A DNA stretch of 64,000 nt from Dokdonia sp. 4H-3-7-5 (GCF_000212355.1 NC_015496.1:2120501-2184500), one strand, 5' to 3'. Shown: positions 26,682-35,267, numbered from the stretch's first letter. Notes: generated by a model from the letters alone, not told the origin. Numbers and translations: made by a program.

Positions 26682-28880
26682 ATGATAAGTTCTATTTGGC
26701 GATATAGCCACTTTTTACTGACAGCAGTTTCGGCATTATTTTTATTGCTGGCTTCAATAACTGGTGCTATTTTAGCCCTTGAACCCGCTACTTTAATCAC
26801 GCAGCCTTATGCAGTAGTTGATCTCGATAATACCAGCCTTTCAAGTACTATAAAAGCCTTAGAAAATAAATATCAAGAGGTATTAGAGATAGAAAAAACA
26901 GCAGAAAACTTTGTAACTGCCAGTGTAGTTACACGCGATAATGAAAATAGACAGATTTATGTCCATCCAAAAACTGGAGTAGCGCTAGGAAATGTAGAGA
27001 AACAATCAGTCTACTTTAATTATGTAACCAATCTACACCGTTCTTTATTTTTAAAAACCATAGGACGTGTGTTTGTAGGAGTAGTTTCATTCTTGCTCTG
27101 TTTGATTGCGTTTACTGGTTTTTTCTTATTAGCACAACGTCAGGGTGGTTTTAAAAATTGGTTTAATAGAGTCCAAGAAACGAATATAGGACAACGCTAT
27201 CACGTGATATTGGGACGTTGGTTTTTACTCCCTATAATTATTATAGGAACTACTGGAGTGTATCTTTCGGTAGAGAAATTTTCTTTGACTCCAGAAACTC
27301 AAATTTCTCATAATTGGAATGCAACTCCTACAACAGGATTGCAAGAGTTTTCTACTTCAGAAATCCCCTTATTTAAGAATCTAAAATTAAGTGAGGTTAG
27401 AAAAGTTATCTTTCCTTTTTCAGAGGATGTAGCCGATTATTATGAGTTAGAACTCAGAGATAGAGAGTTGCTAGTCCATCAATATACTGGTGAGGTGGTA
27501 AGTGAGGTGCAATATCCATTTGCCTATTTTGTCTCGAAGTGGAGTATGTTACTGCATACAGGACAGGGAAATATATTTTGGTCAGTGATTTTGTTCATTG
27601 CAAGTTTAAGCATACTGTTTTTCATGTATTCAGGCTTAAGAATGAGTATAAAACGAATTCAGAAGACTAAGCCAATCTTCTCAACATTCCATAAAGATGA
27701 AGCCCAATATATCTTGCTTGTAGGGTCTGAAACTGGAAGTACATACGCTTTCGCGAAAGCGTATTATAAAGCACTAATTGCAGTAGGTGTTAAGGTACAC
27801 CTTGCTACATTAAACGATTACAATACTTATAAAAAAGCCACACATCTTATAGTGTTTACAGCAACATATGGTGATGGTGATGCGCCGAGTAACGCACGAA
27901 AGTTTAAGGATTTATTGCAGAAGATTGAGCCTAGTAGTAATATGAAGTTTGCTGTTGTTGGATTTGGTTCTTTACGTTATACACACTATTGTGAGTTTGC
28001 AATCCAAGTAAATGATGCATTGAGTGCACATCCATCTTTTAGTAAATTACAAAGCTTAGAAAAGATAAATGAGCAATCACCGGTGTCTTTTACTAATTGG
28101 ATAACGAGATGGAATCGATTAACGGGAATGAATCTTGAGGTAGTTTTACCAATTATAAGCGAAAAAGAGGCTAAATTTTTAAAATTTGAGGTTGTATCAC
28201 GTAGCAACCTAAATGTGGATGAAACCACAATCTTGAGATTAAAATCAAAGAATAAAGTGGATTTTCAGTCGGGTGACTTACTGAATGTAATACCTGGCAA
28301 GGGTATAAAGGCCCGACAATATTCTATAGCACGCATAGATGCTGATATTTATCTAAGTGTAAAACAACACACTAAGGGTGTTTGTTCCCATTATTTAAGT
28401 AACTTAGAAACTGGAGTAAATATTAAAGCTAGTATTGAAAGGAATCCATACTTTCATCTTCCTGAAAAAGCATCGTCAGTTTATATGATTGCAAATGGAA
28501 CTGGGATAGCACCCTTTTTAGGAATGATCATAAATGAGAGGGGAAATATACCCATACGACTACTTTGGGGTGGTAGAACCTTGGCTTCCTTTGATTGTTA
28601 TGAAGCTATTTTAAATGCGAAGTTACCAGAAAGAAACGACTTCAAATACAATCTTGCATTATCGCAAGAAGGTGAAAAAATTTACGTTCAAGATGTTATA
28701 AAGCATCGAGAAAAGGAAGTTGGACAAGCCTTAAAAGATGGATGCGTTTTTATGCTATGCGGCTCTATGGCTATGCAGCATTCAGTATTAGATACACTAG
28801 AAGAAATAGCACAAAAGGAACTGAAACAGCCGTTAAGTGATTTTGAAAATAATGGTCAACTCCTAACAGACTGTTATTAA
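26682..28880 (+). CDS. PepSY membrane protein fused to flavodoxin and FNR-type reductase
   Basis: A 732-residue chimera. The N-terminal half (~1-330) is a PepSY-associated membrane domain with about four membrane helices. A flavodoxin domain follows (~342-480) with the FMN loop GSETGSTYAFAKAYY and TATYGDGDAP. The C-terminal ferredoxin-NADP reductase part (~500-732) has the FAD motif ARQYSIA, GVCSHYLS and the NADPH motif ANGTGIAPFLGM. The layout is like the alpha subunit of sulfite reductase on a membrane anchor, so I infer it passes NADPH electrons across the membrane, perhaps to ferric iron. The palindrome TTTCGCGAAA encodes AFAKA right after the FMN loop. Confidence 0.87.
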   Translation: MISSIWRYSHFLLTAVSALFLLLASITGAILALEPATLITQPYAVVDLDNTSLSSTIKALENKYQEVLEIEKTAENFVTASVVTRDNENRQIYVHPKTGVALGNVEKQSVYFNYVTNLHRSLFLKTIGRVFVGVVSFLLCLIAFTGFFLLAQRQGGFKNWFNRVQETNIGQRYHVILGRWFLLPIIIIGTTGVYLSVEKFSLTPETQISHNWNATPTTGLQEFSTSEIPLFKNLKLSEVRKVIFPFSEDVADYYELELRDRELLVHQYTGEVVSEVQYPFAYFVSKWSMLLHTGQGNIFWSVILFIASLSILFFMYSGLRMSIKRIQKTKPIFSTFHKDEAQYILLVGSETGSTYAFAKAYYKALIAVGVKVHLATLNDYNTYKKATHLIVFTATYGDGDAPSNARKFKDLLQKIEPSSNMKFAVVGFGSLRYTHYCEFAIQVNDALSAHPSFSKLQSLEKINEQSPVSFTNWITRWNRLTGMNLEVVLPIISEKEAKFLKFEVVSRSNLNVDETTILRLKSKNKVDFQSGDLLNVIPGKGIKARQYSIARIDADIYLSVKQHTKGVCSHYLSNLETGVNIKASIERNPYFHLPEKASSVYMIANGTGIAPFLGMIINERGNIPIRLLWGGRTLASFDCYEAILNAKLPERNDFKYNLALSQEGEKIYVQDVIKHREKEVGQALKDGCVFMLCGSMAMQHSVLDTLEEIAQKELKQPLSDFENNGQLLTDCY
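27744..27763. repeat. TTTCGCGAAA palindrome, copy 8 (coding, flavodoxin domain)
   Basis: A 20-bp perfect palindrome, TACGCTTTCGCGAAAGCGTA, identical to copy 1. It is read as Y-A-F-A-K-A-Y directly after the FMN-binding loop. Confidence 0.95.
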
Positions 28881-28920
28881 AATACTAGTTGTTTAAAGCA
28901 GGCCAAAATATCTTTAATTA

Positions 28921-28943
28921 CTTACTAGGTAAAAACTAGTAAG
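28921..28943. other. Inverted repeat upstream of the ECF sigma gene
   Basis: CTTACTAG (28921-28928) and CTAGTAAG (28936-28943) are perfect arms around GTAAAAA. No T-run follows. It may be a weak terminator for the PepSY cassette or an operator; the rest of the 196-bp gap shows nothing clear. Confidence 0.45.
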
Positions 28944-29076
28944 TAGCAGGAATTCGTATTACTTTGTCGGAGTGAGTAAGTCTTGCTTGTTTAGTCGTAC
29001 AAGTAAATATTTACTGGCTTTAACAGCAAAATAGTTGCATATGGTAAATCATAATATTAAATTGGTAGTCTAATCT

Positions 29077-29616
29077 ATGATGACACAACCAGACGCATTA
29101 ATCAACAAGTTTCTCCAGAAAGATCCTGCATCTTTTGAGAAAATTTATGAACTCTATAGCGAGAGCTTATTTGGGGTTATAAATAGTGTAGTACATAACC
29201 AAGAAGTGGCAGAAGAATTATTGCAAGATACATTTGTGAAAATTTGGAATAATTCAGATAAGTACAACCCTGCTAAAGGAAGATTTTTTACGTGGATGCT
29301 TAATATAGCGCGCAATGGGGCTATTGATAAGATACGTTCAAAAGATTTTAAAAACCAAAAGAAAAACCATACTGCCGAATATTTCGTAGATATTCTCGAG
29401 GCGAAAGGAAGCTTTAATACTTCGGTAGATGCCATTGGTATCAAGAAGTATGTAGAGGTTCTAGAACCGCTTTGTAAAAAGATAATTCACTTTTTGTTTT
29501 TTCAAGGATACACACAAAAGGAAACAGCCGAAGAGCTAGACATTCCTCTGGGTACCGTAAAAACACGAAATAGAATTTGTATTAAAAAACTAAGAGATAT
29601 AGTAGGCGTAGTATGA
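29077..29616 (+). CDS. ECF-type RNA polymerase sigma factor
   Basis: A 179-residue group 4 sigma factor. Region 2 (FEKIYELYSESLFGVI ... ELLQDTFVKIWNNS ... GRFFTWMLNIARNGAIDKIR) recognises the -10 element and region 4 (LEPLCKKIIHFLFFQGYT ... LDIPLGTVKTRNRI) the -35. It overlaps by 4 bases an anti-sigma factor gene, the classic pair. Start at ATG 29077 or the next ATG, 29080. Its target promoters cannot be deduced; the nearby DUF4331 genes are candidates. Confidence 0.93.
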   Translation: MMTQPDALINKFLQKDPASFEKIYELYSESLFGVINSVVHNQEVAEELLQDTFVKIWNNSDKYNPAKGRFFTWMLNIARNGAIDKIRSKDFKNQKKNHTAEYFVDILEAKGSFNTSVDAIGIKKYVEVLEPLCKKIIHFLFFQGYTQKETAEELDIPLGTVKTRNRICIKKLRDIVGVV

Positions 29617-30410
29617 AAAACTCACAAACATATATAGATTCAGGGGTTCTCGAGCTCTTCGTATATGGAACACTTCCTGAGGAGGAAATGATGGAGATTG
29701 CTCGTGATGTATCTCAAGATACAGCATTGCTAGAAGAGGTAATAGAGATCGAAAACCATTTAATGCATCTAGCTAAGGCAGCCGCTCCTGGTGAGCCTAA
29801 GCATGTAAGTGTTCTAAGAAAGTATTTAAACGATAATGAAACTAAAGTAATCCCGCTTTCGCGAAAGCAAACTCCTATCGTTGCATTCATGGGATGGGCC
29901 GCTGCAGTATTATTGCTTGTGGGTATAGGTTACTTATATACTGAAAATAACAAGCTTGAAGAGCGTATCGTTGATACGGAGAGAGAATTGTTGCTTCAAG
30001 AAGGTAAAACACAAGTTGCAGAAACGAACCTCGATCAAACCAGAGGATTACTTAATGTAATACGTAAACAAGATTTAATAGCAGTGCCGCTAGGAGCTCA
30101 AGCTATTGCACCAGAAGCTTACGCATCTGTGTATTGGGATAAGAAAAGTGGTAAAGCGTATATAGATGTAAAAGGATTACCAGAACCTCCTGAAGGGAAG
30201 GTTTATCAAGTGTGGTCTCTTACCTTAGAACCTCTTACGCCTACGAGCATAGGAGTTCTTGATCAATATGATGCTAGCGGAAATCAAATCTTTGAGCTAA
30301 GTAATCCTAATGAGTCTGAAGCCTTTGGTATTACCTTAGAGCCAGAAGGAGGAAGTGCTTCTCCTACACTTGAGCAACTATATACATTAGGAGTGGTTGC
30401 ATCATCTTAA
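29613..30410 (+). CDS. RskA-family anti-sigma factor
   Basis: A 265-residue membrane anti-sigma factor. The N-terminal domain (1-80, LELFVYGTLPEEEMMEIARDV) should bind the sigma factor, one membrane helix lies at ~87-107, then a coiled coil (VDTERELLLQEGKTQ), then the RskA C-terminal domain outside the membrane (VYWDKKSGKAYIDVKGLP ... YQVWSLTLEP ... PTLEQLYTLG). Family members release their sigma factor on regulated proteolysis. A TTTCGCGAAA palindrome just before the membrane helix reads PLSRKQ. A strong terminator follows the gene. Confidence 0.92.
   Translation: MKNSQTYIDSGVLELFVYGTLPEEEMMEIARDVSQDTALLEEVIEIENHLMHLAKAAAPGEPKHVSVLRKYLNDNETKVIPLSRKQTPIVAFMGWAAAVLLLVGIGYLYTENNKLEERIVDTERELLLQEGKTQVAETNLDQTRGLLNVIRKQDLIAVPLGAQAIAPEAYASVYWDKKSGKAYIDVKGLPEPPEGKVYQVWSLTLEPLTPTSIGVLDQYDASGNQIFELSNPNESEAFGITLEPEGGSASPTLEQLYTLGVVASS
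29855..29868. repeat. TTTCGCGAAA palindrome, copy 9 (coding, anti-sigma gene)
   Basis: GCTTTCGCGAAAGC read as L-S-R-K just before the membrane helix. Confidence 0.95.
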
Positions 30411-30464
30411 GATGTATGAGAGCTTTCTAATTCCATGTAACATATATAAGTATAGTATCAATCT

Positions 30465-30501
30465 AAAAACTCCTTGCTAGTTCTATAGTAAGGAGTTTTT
30501 T
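30465..30501 (+). terminator. Terminator of the sigma/anti-sigma operon
   Basis: AAAAACTCCTTGCTA pairs with TAGTAAGGAGTTTTTT, giving a stem ending in a T-run 55 bases after the anti-sigma stop. Confidence 0.9.
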
Positions 30502-30751
30502 ATGCGCTATCAATTCGTTTACTAATCAATAAGCTCGCTAGTCAAATAACTACTCATATAATCTGTTCATGTTCTCTTTAGATTATATGAATTGTCTAGT
30601 TGTTATGCTTACTCAATTGTCATCTAAAAGACACTACAAGCGTTTGATGTAAGCAGGCAGGATGATGAATACTTGCGTCTGTAAGTTATTTATATAATCT
30701 ATATAAACTGTACTTAAGAAAAGGTTATAAAGCTAACTCGAATTATAGGTC
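30502..30751. other. Gap between convergent units, one inverted repeat
   Basis: No gene is seen. It contains a perfect 10-bp inverted repeat, CATATAATCT (30555-30564) and AGATTATATG (30580-30589), with a 15-base loop and no T-run. Confidence 0.6.
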
Positions 30752-30787
30752 ATAAAAAAGCGTCTTACTCAAAAGAGTAAGACGCTC
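30752..30787 (-). terminator. Terminator downstream of the TPR lipoprotein gene
   Basis: On the - strand, GCGTCTTACTC-TTTT-GAGTAAGACGC is followed by TTTTTT. The 11-bp stem is perfect. Confidence 0.92.
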
Positions 30788-30887
30788 ATACAAACAAAAT
30801 CAAAAACTATCCAACCATTAATAGTTTTCTAATAACCTTACTATATCTACGTAAAACATTGTGAAGCGGTTTCATAGATTAGGAAAA
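30788..30887 (-). ncRNA. Candidate small RNA or leader-peptide region before the terminator
   Basis: Between the TPR lipoprotein stop and the terminator there are 100 bases. The - strand forms AAAACTAT-N10-ATAGTTTT, then a T-run and GATT, then the terminator, the same order as in the units at 38.4 kb. An ATG at 30875 opens a 22-codon frame ending at 30807 (starts MKPLHNVLRR, rich in Arg/Lys). No promoter of its own is evident, so it may just be a long 3' end. Confidence 0.35.
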
Positions 30888-32177
30888 TTATAAGTTTTGT
30901 ATTTCTTTATAGGTAACAGGGCCTAGTTCAAAGCTTGTTTCTAGTAGCTCTTCTTTGATAGGAGCTAGTTCGTTTTTCATATCAAGAGCTTTATAAATTT
31001 GTGCTGTGTGAAACTGCGCCATAGGCTCATGAGTTTTACCAATTACATGTTCTTGAGTTATGCTTAAGGCTTTTTTATAATCTCCATTTCCATAGTAAGC
31101 ATGTGCTAGAAGATCGTAAGACATCGGAGTAGGTCTATTGTTTACTTCCTTCTGAGCTATCGTAATGGCCTGCTGTGATGTCTCAGGGTTGCCTGCATAT
31201 ATTTCGACAAGATATGCTCCATACATATCTCCATAACTTGGATTTGAAACTCGGGATAAAAAATTGTTTAACGCTTCTTTTGCGCTATCTTCATCGCCAG
31301 TACTTTCATAAATCTCTGACTTGAGAAGTTCGTAATCTGGGCTTTTACTATCTTTTTCTATAGCTTCAATTATGCGTAAAGCTTCAGTAGGATTGTTTTC
31401 ATAAGAATATGCAATCCAGGCAATTCCTTTTTTTGCGTAAGAATTGCTAGGATCGATTGCTAGTGCCTTGAGATAGTGGTTGTAAGCATCATTAATTCTT
31501 CCAGCATGTCCATAATAGTCTGCGAGATTTGTGTAGACCCACACTTGTAATCCCTTTTGCTTACTACTTTCTGCAATAGCTTTTGCAGCTTCCATGTGCT
31601 GGATTGTTTTGTCAAGATTACCTTTGTAATCTTCCAGTTTTCCAAGTCGAATCAAGTAGTTGTAGTCTGAGAAGTCTGTTTCTTTTGTTAAGATCTTTTC
31701 TGCATTTTCATAATCACCTAGTTCCATTGCTACATCAAAGGCAACTAGATTAATAGCTTTAATTTCTCCTCCAGCTACTATGCGAGCACTATCAACGAGT
31801 GCCTTTGCTTCTTTAAAGCGATGCTGAGTGATGTAGTTTTGTGCTAATGCCAGTAATTTTCCGTCTTTGCCTATGTTTGTTACTAGCGCAGATCTTGTGA
31901 GGTTTTTTTCTGCATTTTTGAGTTGCTCTATAGATGCATTAAGTTGAAAGATCTTTGTCTGCATTCCAGCACTTTTTGATAATTCAATGAGCTGTATGCT
32001 ATCTTTTTTTATTCGTTCATTCCAGAAGCTTAATTCTTTTTCTGCTTTTGCAATCTCTTTAGAATTGTTGGTTTTTAGGTAGTTCTTATAATCTGCTTCA
32101 TTGAGGATTTTTTCATCTTCATTTGAACAAGAGATTATTAAGGCGGTTGTGAGTAATAATAAGGTTATATATTTCAT
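30888..32177 (-). CDS. TPR-repeat lipoprotein
   Basis: A 429-residue lipoprotein (signal ending LIISC, Cys17, followed by SNEDE). The mature protein starts with a coiled-coil segment (~30-95) and continues with tetratricopeptide repeats (~100-400; for example AEKILTKETDFSDYNYLIRL, YNHYLKALAIDPSNSYAKKG, YDLLAHAYYGNGDYKKALSI). It most likely scaffolds a protein complex on an envelope membrane. It lies downstream of the two DUF4331 genes on the same strand but behind a terminator, so it may have its own transcript too. Confidence 0.88.
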   Translation of the reverse strand: MKYITLLLLTTALIISCSNEDEKILNEADYKNYLKTNNSKEIAKAEKELSFWNERIKKDSIQLIELSKSAGMQTKIFQLNASIEQLKNAEKNLTRSALVTNIGKDGKLLALAQNYITQHRFKEAKALVDSARIVAGGEIKAINLVAFDVAMELGDYENAEKILTKETDFSDYNYLIRLGKLEDYKGNLDKTIQHMEAAKAIAESSKQKGLQVWVYTNLADYYGHAGRINDAYNHYLKALAIDPSNSYAKKGIAWIAYSYENNPTEALRIIEAIEKDSKSPDYELLKSEIYESTGDEDSAKEALNNFLSRVSNPSYGDMYGAYLVEIYAGNPETSQQAITIAQKEVNNRPTPMSYDLLAHAYYGNGDYKKALSITQEHVIGKTHEPMAQFHTAQIYKALDMKNELAPIKEELLETSFELGPVTYKEIQNL

Positions 32178-32202
32178 AAGATCAATTGATTTTAAACAAA
32201 AA

Positions 32203-32223
32203 GGGTCTGAAAAATTCAGACCC
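32203..32223 (-). terminator. Terminator after the DUF4331 lipoprotein gene
   Basis: On the - strand, GGGTCTGAATTTTTCAGACCC is followed by TTTTTGTTT. It lies 31 bases after the stop of the DUF4331-type lipoprotein gene and before the TPR lipoprotein start. Confidence 0.85.
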
Positions 32224-32253
32224 CCATTTAGCTAATTAAAAATAATTAAATTT

Positions 32254-32877
32254 TTATTGTGGTCCTACTAGGTAAGGAAATGTTGTAGTTCCCATAGCAC
32301 CTGTACCTGCACTTACATTATCTGTAACTAAAATTGGTAAATCAGGTGTTCCATCATTATCAAGGTCTTGCCCGTTGTATTTATCTCCATTATTTCCTCC
32401 GAAGAGTAAAATTAAAGATACATCTACAACATCATCACTAAGAGTACGACCTGTTAGAACGTTAGTTCCATCAAAATACGTAGTAGGTACATCTGGTGCA
32501 ACCTGTAAAACATCTTGAGCTAATATCGTTGTAAGCGTTGGAGCGTCTAGACCTAAAATGTTTGTTTCATATTCAACTCCGAATGCATCGTGTAATGCTA
32601 CAGCTTTGTTAAGAAAGGCTTGTTGAAATCCTGCAACCATTTCAGAAGGGATTGTTGTGTTGAAGCTATTTTTAGCTGCGCTATCTCCTCCTAATACAGT
32701 GTTAATTGCTGCACGTCCCATTTGATCTTGTTGAGCAAACGTTCCAGAAAAGTCAACTTCTGTAGGCGTTGGCAATGGATCAATTGTGATAGGTGTGTTA
32801 TCGTCGTCGTCGCTACATGATACAACTCCTGCTAGAAGAACTGCTGCAAATAGATATTTTATATTTTGTAATTTCAT
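32254..32877 (-). CDS. DUF4331-type lipoprotein (C-terminal half)
   Basis: A 207-residue lipoprotein with signal MKLQNIKYLFAAVLLAGVVSC followed by SDDDD. Acidic residues right after the lipid Cys resemble the surface-export signal of Bacteroidota lipoproteins, so it may face outward. Segments such as GRTLSDDVVDVSLILLFGG and DGTNVLTGR look like the C-terminal part of DUF4331 proteins; the N-terminal part is in the next gene upstream. It lies 19 bases after that gene. It has its own signal peptide, so this is not a frameshift. The function of DUF4331 is unknown. Confidence 0.72.
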   Translation of the reverse strand: MKLQNIKYLFAAVLLAGVVSCSDDDDNTPITIDPLPTPTEVDFSGTFAQQDQMGRAAINTVLGGDSAAKNSFNTTIPSEMVAGFQQAFLNKAVALHDAFGVEYETNILGLDAPTLTTILAQDVLQVAPDVPTTYFDGTNVLTGRTLSDDVVDVSLILLFGGNNGDKYNGQDLDNDGTPDLPILVTDNVSAGTGAMGTTTFPYLVGPQ

Positions 32878-32896
32878 GATATATGTCTTTTAACTA

Positions 32897-33601
32897 TTAT
32901 TGTTTTGTTTTTGCTTCAACCCAAGTATTCCAAATTTGAACGCCTGTTCCAGCTGGATGCGCAGAAGTACCACCTAATAAAGTGTTTGGAACTTCAACTA
33001 CTACAGAAAGTACATTTGTACCTTCAAAAGGGTCAGAAGCATTTTCAGCAGTTTGAAAACCACCGTTTGGTCCTGTTGTTCCTGTAAAAGGTCCTGCAGG
33101 GTTTCCTACAACAGCATTAAAAGTTGTAAAATCAAAGAAAAAAGGATCTGCTCTTAAACCAGCAAATATTTTAATTCCATTAGTAGTAGTCATTGTGTTT
33201 TCATCAGCTCCAGTAGAGATATCTACAGATCCAATAAGTGCACTCTCGTCAATAGTACTGTTAAGTCCAGTTGAAGAAATTTCATAAGGTCCAAAGAAAT
33301 ACATTTTTCCATCTCTTGGAATTGCTTGTATAACTCTATCCTCTACAAGATCACCATCATTATCAATGTTGAATTCAACAAGAACATTCTCGTCAAACTC
33401 AGCATCTCCAGCAAGCGAACTTTGAACGTTTGCTACAAATACGGTGTTGTTAGAATTTTCAGCACTTTCAAATGCGAAGTAATCAGTAATGTCTGCGGTT
33501 GTTCCGCCTACTGCAGGAGCATCTAAGTGATCGGCTGCGATAAGTGCACCTACTCCAAGTAAGACAGCACCTGCGATTAGAATTTTTGGTAATTTTTTCA
33601 T
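32897..33601 (-). CDS. DUF4331-type exported protein (N-terminal half)
   Basis: A 234-residue protein. I place the start at ATG 33601 (MKKLPKILIAGAVLLGVG, signal peptide) and not 33628. The mature protein begins with DHLDAPAVGGTTADITDYFAF, trimmed here to the motif DHLDAP, which is the DUF4331 opening, and continues with beta-rich sequence, FDFTTFN and a C-terminal VQIWNTWVEAK. DUF4331 proteins are usually about twice this long; the rest seems to be carried by the following gene. The pair faces a sigma/anti-sigma operon across a 480-bp gap plus the TPR gene. Confidence 0.78.
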   Translation of the reverse strand: MKKLPKILIAGAVLLGVGALIAADHLDAPAVGGTTADITDYFAFESAENSNNTVFVANVQSSLAGDAEFDENVLVEFNIDNDGDLVEDRVIQAIPRDGKMYFFGPYEISSTGLNSTIDESALIGSVDISTGADENTMTTTNGIKIFAGLRADPFFFDFTTFNAVVGNPAGPFTGTTGPNGGFQTAENASDPFEGTNVLSVVVEVPNTLLGGTSAHPAGTGVQIWNTWVEAKTKQ

Positions 33602-33774
33602 TGTTGTATATTGTTTATTTGAGAACACTTACGCAGTAAAGAATCGCAAGGTTTCTATTAAGACGTTAAATTCTTGTTAAGAGAAAAATATCTAAAACCG
33701 AAACACAAGGTTGTTATTACATATATTAGCGTATGTAAATAAGTAATAATACAAAAGAAACTATATATAAGATT

Positions 33775-34308
33775 ATGAATACCATATTAGGAATAGGAAG
33801 TAGGATAGACCATAACAAGCTAGGTAAAGGCGTAATCACAAATGTCACCTCAGAGCTGTACTGGGTTACTTTTATTGACGGAGGACTCGAGACTATAACA
33901 CTAGATGATAATTTTGAAGTTATAGAAGCACTAGAAGGTGAAGTGGATAGTGTGAGTATGTACGAGGTAGAAAAGACTTTTGAAGATTTACTTAAGAGAT
34001 ATAGCGACATCTCTGAGGTGGTGCCTATAGCAGATAAGTGGAGAGGAGGAACAATGACGTTATCTCCAGAGGATAGTAACTTGTCATCAAAGGATATTTT
34101 GATAGAAAGCTTTTTCCATAAAATTGTGATGGTGCGCGACCGTGTGCGCGTGATGGAGCAAAAGATTAATGCTAGTAAAACACTTGATGATCAAGATAAA
34201 GTTGATCTCCAGCAGTACATTACTCGTATTTATGGTAGCCTTACTACCTTTAATGTATTGTTCAAGAATTCGTCTCAAAACTTTAAAGGTGCGTCTTCTA
34301 AGAAGTAA
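33775..34308 (+). CDS. Hypothetical protein with N-terminal SH3/Tudor-like fold
   Basis: I do not recognise a named family. The 177-residue product starts with GIGSRIDHNKLGKGVITNVTSELYWVTF, here shortened to its key part GSRIDHNKLGKGVI, a pattern typical of small beta-barrels such as CarD-like or Tudor domains that read as a rim for protein or nucleic-acid contacts. The remaining helices (EVEKTFEDLLKRYSD, VRVMEQKINASKTL) may form a bundle. There is no signal peptide. It is monocistronic; a palindrome follows it at 34354. Confidence 0.7.
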   Translation: MNTILGIGSRIDHNKLGKGVITNVTSELYWVTFIDGGLETITLDDNFEVIEALEGEVDSVSMYEVEKTFEDLLKRYSDISEVVPIADKWRGGTMTLSPEDSNLSSKDILIESFFHKIVMVRDRVRVMEQKINASKTLDDQDKVDLQQYITRIYGSLTTFNVLFKNSSQNFKGASSKK

Positions 34309-34353
34309 CCGTTGAGGTAATTTGATACAATGGACTATTTATAATATAATTAC

Positions 34354-34367
34354 GCTTTCGCGAAAGC
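34354..34367. repeat. TTTCGCGAAA palindrome, copy 10 (intergenic)
   Basis: GCTTTCGCGAAAGC in the 192-bp gap before the BI-1 gene. The rest of that gap is AT-rich with no other clear feature. Confidence 0.95.
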
Positions 34368-34500
34368 TAAAAATAAATACATCTCGTCAATTATATAAGA
34401 TACATCTCTAATATGTTTACAATATTTAATTTTTAGGAACAGCGTATTTCTAGTTTGTTTACATTTATATATCACTTTCAAAACTAAAATAATAACATCA

Positions 34501-35202
34501 ATGGAATCATATCAACCACAAATAGTACCGGTAAGTGCATTATCTGATGAGCGCCGAGTGGCATTTTATCGCAAGACATACACCTATGTAGCACTTGCAG
34601 TATTATTATTCATCATCACCGAATACTTGTTTTTTCAATCACCAGTTATTGTAAACTTTGCATATTCACTTACAGGTGGCTGGAGCTGGTTATTACTACT
34701 TGGGGCATTTATGTTTATTACAAACTATGCAGAAGGGCTAGCGCTCAAGTCTAGAGATAAAAACCAGCACTATTTAGCTTTAGGGATTTATGTAGTTGCA
34801 GAGGCTTTTATTTTTATTCCTCTACTTCTCATGGCATTCTCTATGATAGATGGAGTAGAGATTTTACAAAAGGCTGCCGTGATGACCATAGCATTATTTG
34901 CAGGATTATCTGCAGTTGTGATTCTTACTAAAAAAGACTTTTCATTTTTACGATCTATACTTGCTATAGGATTTTTTCTAGCAATAGGACTTATGGTAGC
35001 AGGCCTCCTTTTTGGATTTGACCTCGGCTTATGGTTTAGTGTTGCTATGGTGGCACTTGCAGCAGGGTCTATATTATATACGACTTCAAATATGGTGCAT
35101 AAATATGATGAAGAGCAATACGTTGCTGCGGCTCTAGGTTTATTTGCCTCACTAATGTTATTATTCTGGTATATTTTGAGAATTTTTATGTCAAGAGATT
35201 AA
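34501..35202 (+). CDS. Bax inhibitor-1/YccA family membrane protein
   Basis: A 233-residue protein with about seven membrane helices and few loops, in the BI-1/TMBIM family (TYVALAVLLFIITEYLFF, VVAEAFIFIPLLLMAF, AALGLFASLMLLFWYILRIF, each cited in part). Bacterial members are pH-sensitive calcium leak channels or interact with the FtsH protease; which applies here cannot be told. It is followed by a terminator. Confidence 0.85.
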   Translation: MESYQPQIVPVSALSDERRVAFYRKTYTYVALAVLLFIITEYLFFQSPVIVNFAYSLTGGWSWLLLLGAFMFITNYAEGLALKSRDKNQHYLALGIYVVAEAFIFIPLLLMAFSMIDGVEILQKAAVMTIALFAGLSAVVILTKKDFSFLRSILAIGFFLAIGLMVAGLLFGFDLGLWFSVAMVALAAGSILYTTSNMVHKYDEEQYVAAALGLFASLMLLFWYILRIFMSRD

Positions 35203-35224
35203 GGGCTCTCAATAAATAAATTTT

Positions 35225-35267
35225 AATGCGTACTTTCCTTGATTATAGGAGGTGCGCATTTTTTTGT
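35225..35267 (+). terminator. Terminator after the BI-1 gene
   Basis: AATGCGTAC pairs with GTGCGCATT and inner TTTCC with GGAGG, followed by TTTTTTT. Confidence 0.8.

Noticed and set aside
23635-28880. Genomic island integrated at tRNA-Arg
   Set aside because: No integrase gene, no second copy of the tRNA end and no clear break in codon use can be shown, so I keep only the repeats and cassette as observations.
32254-33601. DUF4331 gene broken by a frameshift
   Set aside because: The second part has its own start, signal peptide and lipobox, and a 19-bp gap separates the two frames, so they are two intact genes.
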